From the NCBI RefSeq assembly GCF_020715685.1, contig NZ_CP085840.1, positions 4,278,001-4,342,000 of the forward strand: a stretch of 64,000 bases of DNA, written 5' to 3'. The DNA is from Dermatobacter hominis. GTDB taxonomy: Bacteria > Actinomycetota > Acidimicrobiia > Acidimicrobiales > Microtrichaceae. Below the pieces are notes generated by a model that did not search any database, had not been told where the DNA came from, and saw only the letters and a program-made list of their open reading frames with translations. Each line of letters opens with the position of its first letter. Position 1 is the first letter of the stretch. Of the stretch, positions 1 to 7,819 are shown one piece after another. Made by a program: the position numbers and the translations under genes.

Positions 1-803
1 TAGTCGCAGCCCCGGGCCACGGCCACGGCGGCCTCGCCCATCTCGGCGATGATGCGGTCGGGGATGCCGGCGGCCGGCGCCTCCTCGATCAGCTTCTGGT
101 GGCGGCGCTGCGCCGAGCAGTCACGGGTGCCGAGGTAGACGGCGTTCCCGTGGGCGTCGCAGAGGACCTGCACCTCGACGTGGCGAGGGCCGGTCAGGTA
201 GCGCTCCATGTAGCACTCGTCGCGACCGAAGTAGGCGAGCGCCTCGCGCTGGGCGGACTCGAGCGCGGCCTCGACCTCGTCGGGCGAGCCGACGACCTTC
301 ATGCCGCGCCCGCCGCCGCCGTACGCGGCCTTGATGGCGATCGGGTAGCCGAAGTCCTCGCCGAACTGCTTGACCTGCGACGGGTCGGTGATGATGTCGG
401 TCGTGCCCGGCACGCCGTGCACGCCGACCTTCTCGGCGGCGAGGCGGGCCGAGATCTTGTCGCCCATCACGTCGATCGCCGGCGGCGGCGGACCGATGAA
501 GGTCACCCCCAGGTCGGTGATGCGCTGGGCGAAGTCGCTGTTCTCGGAGAAGAACCCGTAGCCCGGGTGGACAGCCTCGGCGCCGGAGCGCTGGATCACG
601 TCCAGCACCTTGTCGGCGTCGATGTAGCTCTCGGCGGCCGTCTGACCCCCGAGCGCGTAGGCCTCGTCCGCCAGGCGCACGTGGAGCGCGTCCCGGTCGA
701 GGTCGGAGTACACGGCCACCGTGGAGATCCCCATCTCGCGACACGCCCGGATGACCCGGACCGCGATCTCACCACGATTTGCGATCAGCACCTTGGAAAA
801 CAC
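1..803 (-). CDS. Biotin carboxylase / acyl-CoA carboxylase alpha subunit, N-terminal part (3' end beyond the window)
   Basis: Biotin carboxylase subunit that carboxylates biotin with ATP and bicarbonate for acetyl- or propionyl-CoA carboxylase in the cytoplasm. About 267 residues are visible, starting at a GTG with VFSKVLIANRGEIAVRVIR, the family's usual N-terminus. Next come the HPGYGFFSEN motif (about residue 80), the glycine-rich ATP-grasp loop KAAYGGGGRGMKVV (about 160-172) and RDCSAQRRHQK near the cut end. The biotinyl domain, if present, lies outside the window. It diverges from birA with only 16 bp between the two start codons. That pairing makes sense because BirA biotinylates the partner of this enzyme. 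The substrate cannot be judged from this half. Confidence 0.95.
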   Translation of the reverse strand, partial: MFSKVLIANRGEIAVRVIRACREMGISTVAVYSDLDRDALHVRLADEAYALGGQTAAESYIDADKVLDVIQRSGAEAVHPGYGFFSENSDFAQRITDLGVTFIGPPPPAIDVMGDKISARLAAEKVGVHGVPGTTDIITDPSQVKQFGEDFGYPIAIKAAYGGGGRGMKVVGSPDEVEAALESAQREALAYFGRDECYMERYLTGPRHVEVQVLCDAHGNAVYLGTRDCSAQRRHQKLIEEAPAAGIPDRIIAEMGEAAVAVARGCD

Positions 804-807
804 GACC

Positions 808-813
808 TATCTT
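808..813 (+). promoter_or_regulatory. -10 box of a leaderless birA promoter
   Basis: TATCTT ends 6 nt before the birA ATG at 820, so transcription should begin at or next to the A of the start codon. No Shine-Dalgarno precedes the ATG. The 16-bp gap to the divergent carboxylase gene leaves no room for a longer leader. Confidence 0.6.
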
Positions 814-819
814 CGCCCG

Positions 820-1647
820 ATGCCGTTCGAACGCGCCAAAGCAGCGCTCACGGGGACCCGGTTCGCGGACCTCCGGTGGGTGGATGAGACCGGTTCGACC
901 AACGCGGACGTGGTCTCGATCCTGGGCTCGCAGGACCCGTCGGAGGACCGCCGGCCGGTCGTCCTGGTGGCCGGTCACCAGACCGCGGGCCGCGGTCGGC
1001 GGGACCGGACGTGGGAGGCGCCGCCGGGCTCGTCGCTCCTCATGACCGTAGGGCTACCGGTCGGCGACATCGACCCGGCGCGCTGGCCGCTCGTCAACGC
1101 GGCGGTCGCGCTCGCGGTGGTCGACGCCGCGCCCGACCTGCGCGTGAAGTGGCCGAACGACCTCGTCGCGCCCGGCGTCGGCGCCGACGGGGCCGACCTG
1201 AAGGTGGGCGGGATCCTGGCCGAGCTGCACCAGGACCTCGGCGGCCTCGGGCCGTGCCTCGTGGTCGGGCTGGGCCTCAACCTGAACTGGGGTGCGATGC
1301 CCGACGAGCTGGTCGCCACCGCGACGTCGCTCGACATCCTGCTCGGCGGCCACGTCGACGCCGAGGTCGTCGTCACCGACCTGCTGGTGTCGCTCGACAG
1401 CCGCTGGCTCGGGCAGCTCGGTCGCTCGACGCCGAACGTCGACCGGCTCCTCGACGCCTACCGGTCCCGATCGGCGACGATCGGCCGGCGGATCTCGGTC
1501 GAGCTCGAGGCCGGCACCGGCGAGGGCCTGCTGACGGGCACGGCGGTCGACGTGGACGCGTCGGGGGCGCTCGTCGTCGAGGACGACGCCGGCGAGGTGC
1601 GGACCGTCACCGTCGGCGACGTGGTGCACCTCCGGCCGACCGACTGA
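820..1647 (+). CDS. birA: Biotin--[acetyl-CoA-carboxylase] ligase
   Basis: Biotin protein ligase, which makes biotinoyl-AMP and transfers biotin to the lysine of carboxyl carrier domains. The 275-residue protein has the nucleotide-binding GRGRRDRTW motif (about residues 54-62), KWPNDLV (about 108-114), KVGGILAE and GLGLNLNW, all diagnostic for the BirA/LplA fold, plus a small C-terminal beta domain. There is no N-terminal winged helix, so it is a monofunctional ligase and not a repressor. The ATG at 820 is preferred to an in-frame upstream ATG at 721: the upstream stretch overlaps the divergent carboxylase coding region, and a -10 box sits 6 nt before 820. Confidence 0.95.
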   Translation: MPFERAKAALTGTRFADLRWVDETGSTNADVVSILGSQDPSEDRRPVVLVAGHQTAGRGRRDRTWEAPPGSSLLMTVGLPVGDIDPARWPLVNAAVALAVVDAAPDLRVKWPNDLVAPGVGADGADLKVGGILAELHQDLGGLGPCLVVGLGLNLNWGAMPDELVATATSLDILLGGHVDAEVVVTDLLVSLDSRWLGQLGRSTPNVDRLLDAYRSRSATIGRRISVELEAGTGEGLLTGTAVDVDASGALVVEDDAGEVRTVTVGDVVHLRPTD

Positions 1648-1706
1648 CCACCCGGGCCGCCGTGCGGTCGGTTCAGGGGGCGACCGGCGGCCGGCGGGCA
1701 GCCCGA

Positions 1707-2582
1707 TCAGGGATCGGCGGGGCCGGCGCGGAGCGCGGCCCACGCGGCGGCGGCCCGCTCGGTCAGCGGCCCGCGGCAGCGGGGGAGCGCCCGACCATCG
1801 ACGTGGGAGATCGGCTGGACGTGGCGGGTGGTCGAGACCAGGAACGCCTCGTCGACGCTCGGCCACTCCTCGATCGGCACGTCCGCCTCGGCCGCCGGCG
1901 TGCCCGCCGCGGCGAGCGCCTCGAGCAGCAGCGCCCGGGTCACGCCGGCCAGGCAGCCGCTCGACAGCGGCGGCGTCACGAGCAGGCCGTCGACGCCGAC
2001 GAACACGTTCGAGCCCGTCCCCTCGCAGAGGTGCCCGACCGTGTTGGCGAAGATCGCCTCCGAGCAGCCCTGCTCGCGCGCCCGCTGCAGCGCCACGACG
2101 TTCTCCGCGTACGACGTCGACTTCACGCCGGCGAGCGCACCGCGCTCGTTCCGGGTGAACGGCACCGTGAGCACGGCGGTCGGCTCGACCTGGAGGACCA
2201 GCGAGGTCGCCGACACGATCAGGGTGGGCGGGGCGCCGCCCCGGTCGGACCCCATCGGGCCCGACCCGGTCGTGACCGTGATGCGGAGGCGGCCCGGCTC
2301 GCCGCCCCAGCCGCCGGCCACCGCCTCGACCGCGCGGAGGAGCTCGGCCCGCGCCGGCGGCGAGAACCGCAGCAGCTCGCAGCTCCGCTCCAGGCGGTCG
2401 AGGTGGCGGGTCAACGCGAACGGCACCCCGTCGCGCAGCTCGATCGTCTCGAACGCGCCGTCGCCGACCGTGAGGCCGTGGTCGGACCACGCCACGGCGG
2501 CCGTGGCCGGGTCGGCCGGTCCGCCGTCGATCCAGAGCACCGTCGAGGCGCCCCCGCCGGTCGTCGATCCCCCTGCGCTCAC
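1707..2582 (-). CDS. pabC: Aminotransferase class IV, probable aminodeoxychorismate lyase
   Basis: PLP enzyme of fold type IV, 291 residues. GVKSTSYAEN carries the expected Schiff-base lysine and CEGTGSNVF the glutamate that contacts the pyridine nitrogen. The GDGAFETIELRDG segment near residue 40 is typical of the family. Branched-chain aminotransferases share these motifs, but its place 43 bp downstream of pabB, on the same strand, favours 4-amino-4-deoxychorismate lyase, giving p-aminobenzoate for folate. The GTG at 2582 is preferred because GAGGAGG lies about 8 nt upstream; the longer open frame runs into pabB. D-amino acid aminotransferase activity cannot be excluded. Confidence 0.82.
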   Translation of the reverse strand: MSAGGSTTGGGASTVLWIDGGPADPATAAVAWSDHGLTVGDGAFETIELRDGVPFALTRHLDRLERSCELLRFSPPARAELLRAVEAVAGGWGGEPGRLRITVTTGSGPMGSDRGGAPPTLIVSATSLVLQVEPTAVLTVPFTRNERGALAGVKSTSYAENVVALQRAREQGCSEAIFANTVGHLCEGTGSNVFVGVDGLLVTPPLSSGCLAGVTRALLLEALAAAGTPAAEADVPIEEWPSVDEAFLVSTTRHVQPISHVDGRALPRCRGPLTERAAAAWAALRAGPADP

Positions 2583-2625
2583 CGTCGCGCCTCCTCGAGC
2601 CCGTGGCCGCGTCCCGGCCACCCCG

Positions 2626-3669
2626 TCATCGTGCCGCCTGCGTCCCGGCCGCGACGCGGAGCAGGTTCCGGGCCTTGAGCTCCGTCTCCTCCCACTCGCC
2701 GTCGGGATCCGAGTCGATCGTGATGCCGCCCCCGGTGCCGAGGTGCAGGAGGCCGTCCTCGACCCAGAACGTCCGGATGGCGACGTTGAGGTCGCCGACG
2801 CCTCGATCGGCGTCCACCCAGCCCACCGCACCGCAGTAGACCCCCCGGGGCGCGGTCTCGAGCTCGTCGATCACCGACAGCGCCGCCAACTTGGGCGCAC
2901 CGGTCACCGAACCCGGCGGGAACGTGGCGGCGACGACCTCGGGCCACCCCACGCCCTCGCGAAGGCGGCCCTCGACCGTGCTCACGAGGTGGACGAGCCC
3001 GGGGTGCTCCTCGACGGCCAGCAGCGACGGCACCGACACGGTGCCCCAGTCGCAGACGCGGCCGAGGTCGTTGCGCACGAGGTCGACGATCATCACGTTC
3101 TCGGCCCGGTCCTTCGGCAGCAGCGCCTCGGCCACCGGCGCGGTGCCCTTGATCGGCGAGGACCGCACGACCCGGCCGTCGCGGGACAGGAACCGCTCGG
3201 GCGAGGCGCTGGCGACGTGGACCCCGTGGTCGGGCAGCCGCACCACCGCCGAGTACGGGGCCGGGTTGCCCACGGCGAGGGCGGCCCCCAGAGCGGCGAT
3301 GTCGGTCGTCGTGCCGGGCGCCGGTGCCGGCAGCGGGGCGCTGAGCCGGCGGGTCAGGTTCACCTGGTAGACGTCGCCGGCGCGGATCCGCTCCTTGATC
3401 ACCTCGACCCCGGCCCGGAACGCGTCGCGGTCGAGGCTCGTCGACCACGAGGACGGGTCCGGCCCGGACCAGGGCAGCCCCGGCCACGGGGTGGCGGGGC
3501 GGACCTCGGCGAACCGGGCGCACACCGGCGGACCGGTCGAGGGCAGGACGACGGCCCAGAAGCCCTCCGAGTCGAGCGCGGCCAGGTCCTCGGTCACGTC
3601 GAGCAGCCCGGTGCAGAGCCGGCCGCCGACGACCGCCAGCGGCCCGTCGGTGGCGCGCGCCGCGCTCAC
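2626..3669 (-). CDS. pabB: Aminodeoxychorismate synthase component I
   Basis: Chorismate-utilising enzyme that aminates chorismate to 4-amino-4-deoxychorismate with a glutamine amidotransferase partner, which is not seen in this window. The core is complete: YQVNLTRRL, ASPERFLSRDG, SSPIKGTAPVA with the PabB-specific lysine (about residue 174; TrpE has alanine here), ENVMIVDLVRNDLGRV, TGAPKLAA and a C-terminal GGGITIDSDPDGEWEE. At 347 residues it lacks the longer N-terminal region of many PabB proteins. The GTG start overlaps the stop of a 16-codon leader ORF as GTGA, so translation may depend on coupling. It is first gene of a pabB-pabC operon. Confidence 0.93.
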   Translation of the reverse strand: MSAARATDGPLAVVGGRLCTGLLDVTEDLAALDSEGFWAVVLPSTGPPVCARFAEVRPATPWPGLPWSGPDPSSWSTSLDRDAFRAGVEVIKERIRAGDVYQVNLTRRLSAPLPAPAPGTTTDIAALGAALAVGNPAPYSAVVRLPDHGVHVASASPERFLSRDGRVVRSSPIKGTAPVAEALLPKDRAENVMIVDLVRNDLGRVCDWGTVSVPSLLAVEEHPGLVHLVSTVEGRLREGVGWPEVVAATFPPGSVTGAPKLAALSVIDELETAPRGVYCGAVGWVDADRGVGDLNVAIRTFWVEDGLLHLGTGGGITIDSDPDGEWEETELKARNLLRVAAGTQAAR

Positions 3670-3716
3670 GACGTCCGACCCGGGGCCGGATCGGTGGCGG
3701 GGGCGGCTCCGACCAT
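3666..3716 (-). CDS. Leaderless mini-ORF (16 codons) coupled to pabB
   Basis: ATG at 3716 opens a 16-residue frame (MVGAAPATDPAPGRTS) whose TGA overlaps the pabB GTG. A good -10 box, TAGGAT (3723-3728), ends exactly 6 nt before the ATG, so the mRNA should start at this codon. Nothing suggests a function for the peptide; it has no tryptophan or run of one amino acid as in attenuation leaders. The likely role is to load ribosomes for reinitiation at pabB. Confidence 0.45.
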   Translation of the reverse strand: MVGAAPATDPAPGRTS

Positions 3717-3818
3717 CGCCGGATCCTACGGCGGGGGCGTCGCCGGGCCCCCAGGGCGTTCCTGAGAGCGCCGCGACGGCGGCGCGCCGGGTGCCCCGGG
3801 GTGGTGACCGGCCGCTGC

Positions 3819-3824
3819 TACGTT
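3819..3824 (+). promoter_or_regulatory. -10 box upstream of the LCP gene
   Basis: TACGTT followed by 9 nt and the GTG at 3834. A start point 6-8 nt downstream would give an mRNA with almost no leader. Confidence 0.45.
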
Positions 3825-3833
3825 CGGTCGATC

Positions 3834-5366
3834 GTGGCACGGAGGACGCAACCTGGCGCGGGGCGCTGCGAACGCGGCGCCGGACGGCGTGGCCGCACCT
3901 GGCCCCAGCGGATCCTGATCGGCGTCAACGCCGTCCTCGTGATCGCGTGCCTGGCCGTCGCCGGCGCCCTCACCAAGGTCCGCACGACGCTCGAGCAGGT
4001 CCCCGTCGTCGACGTCGGCGGCGCCCTGTCGGCCCCGGTCGACGTCGAGGAGTCCCGCAACATCCTGATCATCGGCACCGATTCCCACGCCGGCCTCGAC
4101 AAGTCCGATCCGGTCGTGAAGGGCCGCCTCGACGGCGAGAACCTGGCCGACGTGATCATGATCCTCCGGGTCAACCCGCAGGATGGCACCGCCCGCCTCC
4201 TGTCGATCCCGCGCGACACCCGGATCGAGCTGCCCGACGGCTCGATGCAGCGGATCAACGCCGCGATCGGCGGGCCGCAGGGCCCGAAGACGCTGGTCCA
4301 GACCATCAAGCGCAACTTCGGCATCTCGATCGACAACTACGTCGAGGTCGACTTCGCCGCCTTCAAGGACCTCGTCGAGGTGCTGGGCGGCGTGCCGGTG
4401 TACTTCACGACGCCGGTCCGGGACCGCACGACCGGGCTCTACATCGACACGCCCGGCTGCAAGATGCTCGACCCGGCGCAGTCCCTCGCCTACGCCCGCA
4501 GCCGCCACTTCGAGTTCCAGGAGAAGGGGAAGTGGAAGACCGACGGCACCGGTGACCTCGGGCGCATCACCCGGCAGCAGGACTTCATCAAGCGGGCCAT
4601 GCGCCGGGCCTCGGACCAGGGCATCCGCAACCCCAGCACCGCCACCGGGATGATCGACGCCGCCTCGAACGCCGTCGTCCTCGACGACACGCTCAACGTG
4701 GGGACGATCCTCGACCTGCTGAACCAGTTCCGGTCGTTCAACCCCGACGACCTCCTCACCGAGCAGGTGCCCACCGAGGCCGCCCCGCGCGGCGGCGTGG
4801 CGTACCAGGAGGTCATCTGGGACCAGGCGATGCCGCTGCTGGTGCCGTTCTGGGCGAGCGGCGGCGACTCCATGCAGCCCAACGCCGTCATCGTCGACGT
4901 CCGGGGCTCGTCCAAGGCCGCCGACGCCCTCAAGAGCGTGTCGGACCAGCTCGACCAGGTCGGCTTCGACGCCGAGCCCGTCGAGGCCCGCGGCTCCTCC
5001 GGCGCCACGACGATCAGCTACGGCCCGGCCGGCCGGGAGGCGGCGATCCTCCTCGCCCGCCACCTCGGCAACGTCCCGAAGCTGGTCGAGGACGACGAGA
5101 TCATCGGGTTCCGCGTCGTGCTGAACGTGGGCGGCGACGTGCCGACGGTCCGCCAGGAGGCGCTCCCGGTCGACCAGCTCCCGCCGGGCCTCGCCACGAC
5201 GACCGTGCCGCAGGGCGACGAGGGCGCGACGACCACGACCGAGCCGGGCACGACCTCGACGGTCGAGGGCAGCACGACGACCACGATCCTCGAGGACGCG
5301 CCGGCCGACGCCGCACCGCCCGGGATCGTACCGACCGACCCCGAGAAGGCCGCCGCCTGCCACTGA
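3834..5366 (+). CDS. LCP (LytR-CpsA-Psr) family cell-wall polymer ligase with LytR_C domain
   Basis: Membrane-anchored phosphotransferase expected to move a lipid-linked glycopolymer onto peptidoglycan outside the membrane. A basic N-terminus is followed by one transmembrane segment (about residues 27-47), then the LCP domain (about 75-240) with NILIIGTDS, DVIMILRVNP and the arginine-rich LLSIPRDTRIELP. A LytR_C-type domain follows (about 355-445, VDVRGSSKAADALKSV). The last 60 residues are rich in Thr, Glu and Pro, including runs of four threonines. The GTG at 3834 (510 residues) is chosen over the in-frame GTG at 3801, which lies upstream of the -10 box. Neighbouring GDP-sugar genes fit a role in polysaccharide attachment. 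Confidence 0.9.
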   Translation: MARRTQPGAGRCERGAGRRGRTWPQRILIGVNAVLVIACLAVAGALTKVRTTLEQVPVVDVGGALSAPVDVEESRNILIIGTDSHAGLDKSDPVVKGRLDGENLADVIMILRVNPQDGTARLLSIPRDTRIELPDGSMQRINAAIGGPQGPKTLVQTIKRNFGISIDNYVEVDFAAFKDLVEVLGGVPVYFTTPVRDRTTGLYIDTPGCKMLDPAQSLAYARSRHFEFQEKGKWKTDGTGDLGRITRQQDFIKRAMRRASDQGIRNPSTATGMIDAASNAVVLDDTLNVGTILDLLNQFRSFNPDDLLTEQVPTEAAPRGGVAYQEVIWDQAMPLLVPFWASGGDSMQPNAVIVDVRGSSKAADALKSVSDQLDQVGFDAEPVEARGSSGATTISYGPAGREAAILLARHLGNVPKLVEDDEIIGFRVVLNVGGDVPTVRQEALPVDQLPPGLATTTVPQGDEGATTTTEPGTTSTVEGSTTTTILEDAPADAAPPGIVPTDPEKAAACH

Positions 5367-5367
5367 C

Positions 5368-5400
5368 CGTGGCGAAGGCGCGTCAGCTGACGCGTCCACG
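5368..5400. terminator. Hairpin downstream of the LCP gene
   Basis: CGCGTCAG/CTGACGCG arms flanked by CGTGG/CCACG, beginning right after the LCP stop. It shares its core with a second hairpin at 5487. No U-tract follows. Confidence 0.5.
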
Positions 5401-5486
5401 ACCCATGTCGCCACCGTCCGTGGCGGAGCGGCATCGAGCGGGGGTCCGAGTGCCGGGCGACCCGCCCGGCCGGCGTCCCCACGCAG

Positions 5487-5524
5487 CGTGGTGGAGACGC
5501 GTCAGCTGACGCGCCTCCACCACG
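5487..5524. terminator. Bidirectional hairpin between the convergent LCP and fcl genes
   Basis: Left arm CGTGGTGGAG-a-CGCGTCAG pairs with CTGACGCG-c-CTCCACCACG: 18 paired bases with a single mismatch. It lies 9 bp from the fcl stop codon, where a terminator for both convergent genes would be expected. Confidence 0.65.
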
Positions 5525-5533
5525 CCGAGTGGT

Positions 5534-6511
5534 CTACGAGGTGCGGGCCTCGGCCTCGTCGCGGTGGGCGACGTACCAGTCGATCGTCCGGCGCAGGCCC
5601 TCGCGGAAGGGGACCGAGGCCTCGAAGCCGAAGTACTTCTTCGCCCGGCTCGGGTCGACTCGCCGCCGGGGCTGGCCATCGGGACGGGACGTGTCCCAGC
5701 GGACCTCGCCATCGAAGCCGACGAGCTCGGTGATGATCCCGACGAGGTCCCGGATCGGCATCTCCTCGTCGGTGCCGAGGTTGACCGGCTCGCCCTCGTC
5801 GTACTGCTCCGAGGCGAGCACGATCGCGTCGGCGGCGTCGTCGACGTAGAGGAACTCCCGGGAGGCGGTGCCCGTCCCCCAGACCTCGATCGCGTCGGCG
5901 CCGGACTCCTTGGCGTCGACGCACTTCTTGATCAGGGCGGGGATCACGTGGCTGACTGCCGGGTTGAACTTGTCGCCGGGGCCGTAGAGGTTGGTCGGCA
6001 TCAGGTAGACCGCCGACTGGCCGTACTGGTCCCGGTTGGCCTGCAGCTGCGTCAGCTGGGCGAGCTTGGCGACGCCGTACGGGGCGTTGGTCTCCTCGGG
6101 GTAGCCGTGCCAGAGCGAGTCCTCGCTGAATGGGACCGGCGTGAACTTCGGGTACGAGCAGATCGTGCCGATCATCACGGTCTTGGGCGTGCCGGCCCGG
6201 AGCGTGGCGTCGAGCACGTAGGTGCCCATCAGCAGGTTGTCGAGGTAGAGGTCCGACGGCCGCTCCATGTTGGCGCCGATGCCGCCCACCTTGGCCGCCA
6301 GGTGCACGACCAGGTCGGGCCGGTGCTGGTCGACCATGGCGTCGGCGTCCTCGCGGCGGCGGAGGTCGAAGTCCTCGGAGGTCGGCGCGGTGATCCGACC
6401 GGCGCCCCGTGCCTGCAGCGCGCGCAGGACGGCGGAGCCCAGGAAGCCCCGCCCCCCGGTCACGAGGACGTGCTTGTCACGCCAGAAGTCCAACGCTCGG
6501 TCACCGGCCAT
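5534..6511 (-). CDS. fcl: GDP-L-fucose synthase (GDP-4-keto-6-deoxymannose epimerase/reductase)
   Basis: Extended short-chain dehydrogenase that converts GDP-4-keto-6-deoxymannose to GDP-L-fucose with NADPH. The 325 residues are the usual length. VTGGRGFLGSAVL (about 16-28) is the NADP-binding loop. LAAKVGGIGANMERP and GTICSYPKFTPVPF are family signatures, and NAPYGVAK carries the catalytic tyrosine and lysine. MPTNLYGPGDKFN and GTGTASREFLYVDD are also diagnostic of the Fcl/WcaG group. The ATG at 6511 is preceded by TAGGTT (6521-6526) with a 9-nt gap. Its substrate would come from Gmd, encoded 10 kb away at 16298-17278. Confidence 0.95.
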   Translation of the reverse strand: MAGDRALDFWRDKHVLVTGGRGFLGSAVLRALQARGAGRITAPTSEDFDLRRREDADAMVDQHRPDLVVHLAAKVGGIGANMERPSDLYLDNLLMGTYVLDATLRAGTPKTVMIGTICSYPKFTPVPFSEDSLWHGYPEETNAPYGVAKLAQLTQLQANRDQYGQSAVYLMPTNLYGPGDKFNPAVSHVIPALIKKCVDAKESGADAIEVWGTGTASREFLYVDDAADAIVLASEQYDEGEPVNLGTDEEMPIRDLVGIITELVGFDGEVRWDTSRPDGQPRRRVDPSRAKKYFGFEASVPFREGLRRTIDWYVAHRDEAEARTS

Positions 6512-6634
6512 CGGCCCAACAACCTACGCCATCGCCCCGCCGCCCTCGTGGCGCCGCCGGCGCCCGGCCGGGCCCGCTGCGGCCCCCTCCCGGGCCGCCG
6601 ACGGTGCGCGGCGGGCCGGCGGACGCGCGGGACA

Positions 6635-7819
6635 ATGGCCGTCGTGCCCGCCGCCGTCCCGTCCCCGCCGCGCCCCGACGGCGCCCAGCCCGGTCCCCGG
6701 GTGGCGGTGACGCTCACGCAGCTGTGGCACCGGGTGCCCGGCGGGACCGCCACCTCGGTGCTGGAGCTGGTGGACGCGCTGGCCGCCCGGTCCGACGTGC
6801 GCCTGGCCGGGGTCGGGGCCCGGGGCGTGCCGTCCACCTCGGTGACGCTGCCGACCTCGGTGCCGGTGGCGACCCTGCCGCTGCCGGCGACGGTCCTGTA
6901 CGACTCGTGGGACCGGCTGGGCCGCCCCGCGGTCGAGCCGGTCGTCACCTCGGTGCTCGGCGGCGTCGACGTCGTGCACCTCACGGTGCCGATGGGCCCG
7001 CCCCGGTCCCGGGCCGCGCTGGTCGCCACCGTGCACGACCTGTTCCCCCTCAGTCGGCCCGAGTGGTTCACTCGGCGCGGCGTCCGCCTGATGGCGCCGG
7101 CCCTGCGGCGGATCCGGGACCACGCGGATGCCGTCGTGGTGCCGTCCCGGTCGGTCGCCGAGGACTGCCGTCGCCACGGTTTCGACCCCGACCGCCTGCA
7201 CGTCGTCCCGTGGGGCACCCGCCCGGTGACCGCCCCGGCGGACGGCGGGGCGTCGGTCCGGCGCCGCTTCGGGCTCGCCGGGCCCTACGTCCTCTTCGTC
7301 GGCACGGTCGAGCCCCGCAAGGGCCTGCCGGTGCTGGCCGACGCGCTGGCCCGCATCGGCCGGGCCGACCTGACCCTGGTCGTCGCCGGGCCGTCGGGCT
7401 GGGGTCCCGAGACGGCCCAGCACCTGGCGGCGGTGCCGGGCCCGATCGTCCGCACCGGCTTCGTCGGCGAGGACGAGCTGCTGGCGCTCCGCGCCGGCGC
7501 AGCGGCGTGCTGCCTGCCGTCGTGGGCGGAGGGGTTCGGCCTCCCCGCACTCGAGGCGCTCGCCGCCGGTACCCCGCTCGTCACGTCGTCGGGCACGGCC
7601 CTGGCCGAGGTGGCCGGCGACGCCGCGGTCCTCGCACCGCCCGGTCGAGCGGACCTGCTCGCCGATGCGCTGCGCTCGGTCCTCGACGACGACGCCCTCG
7701 CCGACCGGCTCCGGGAGGCCGGCCCGAAGCGGGCCGCGGGGTTCCGCTGGGAGGACACGGCCGCGGCCTACGCCGAGGTGTACCGGCTCGCCGCCGGAGC
7801 CGGGGGGCGACGCCCGTGA
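6635..7819 (+). CDS. Glycosyltransferase family 4
   Basis: GT-B fold glycosyltransferase of 394 residues. The C-terminal half holds the nucleotide-sugar site: YVLFVGTVEPRKGLPVLADAL, then SWAEGFGLPALEALAAGTPLV, the EX7E-type motif of GT4. The N-terminal half (VATVHDLFPL, ADAVVVPSRSVAEDC) is the acceptor domain. Cytoplasmic, without a signal peptide. The donor and acceptor are unknown; mannose or a 6-deoxyhexose is a guess from context. GACAAT at 6631-6636 resembles a -10 box and lies 7 nt before an in-frame GTG at 6644, so the true start may be 6644. It heads a run of three glycosyltransferase genes, overlapping the next by GTGA. Confidence 0.88.
   Translation: MAVVPAAVPSPPRPDGAQPGPRVAVTLTQLWHRVPGGTATSVLELVDALAARSDVRLAGVGARGVPSTSVTLPTSVPVATLPLPATVLYDSWDRLGRPAVEPVVTSVLGGVDVVHLTVPMGPPRSRAALVATVHDLFPLSRPEWFTRRGVRLMAPALRRIRDHADAVVVPSRSVAEDCRRHGFDPDRLHVVPWGTRPVTAPADGGASVRRRFGLAGPYVLFVGTVEPRKGLPVLADALARIGRADLTLVVAGPSGWGPETAQHLAAVPGPIVRTGFVGEDELLALRAGAAACCLPSWAEGFGLPALEALAAGTPLVTSSGTALAEVAGDAAVLAPPGRADLLADALRSVLDDDALADRLREAGPKRAAGFRWEDTAAAYAEVYRLAAGAGGRRP

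Noticed and set aside
1011-2678. A 555-codon frame spanning birA and pabC
   Set aside because: It is out of frame with both genes and encodes only Arg/Ala/Pro-rich low-complexity sequence.
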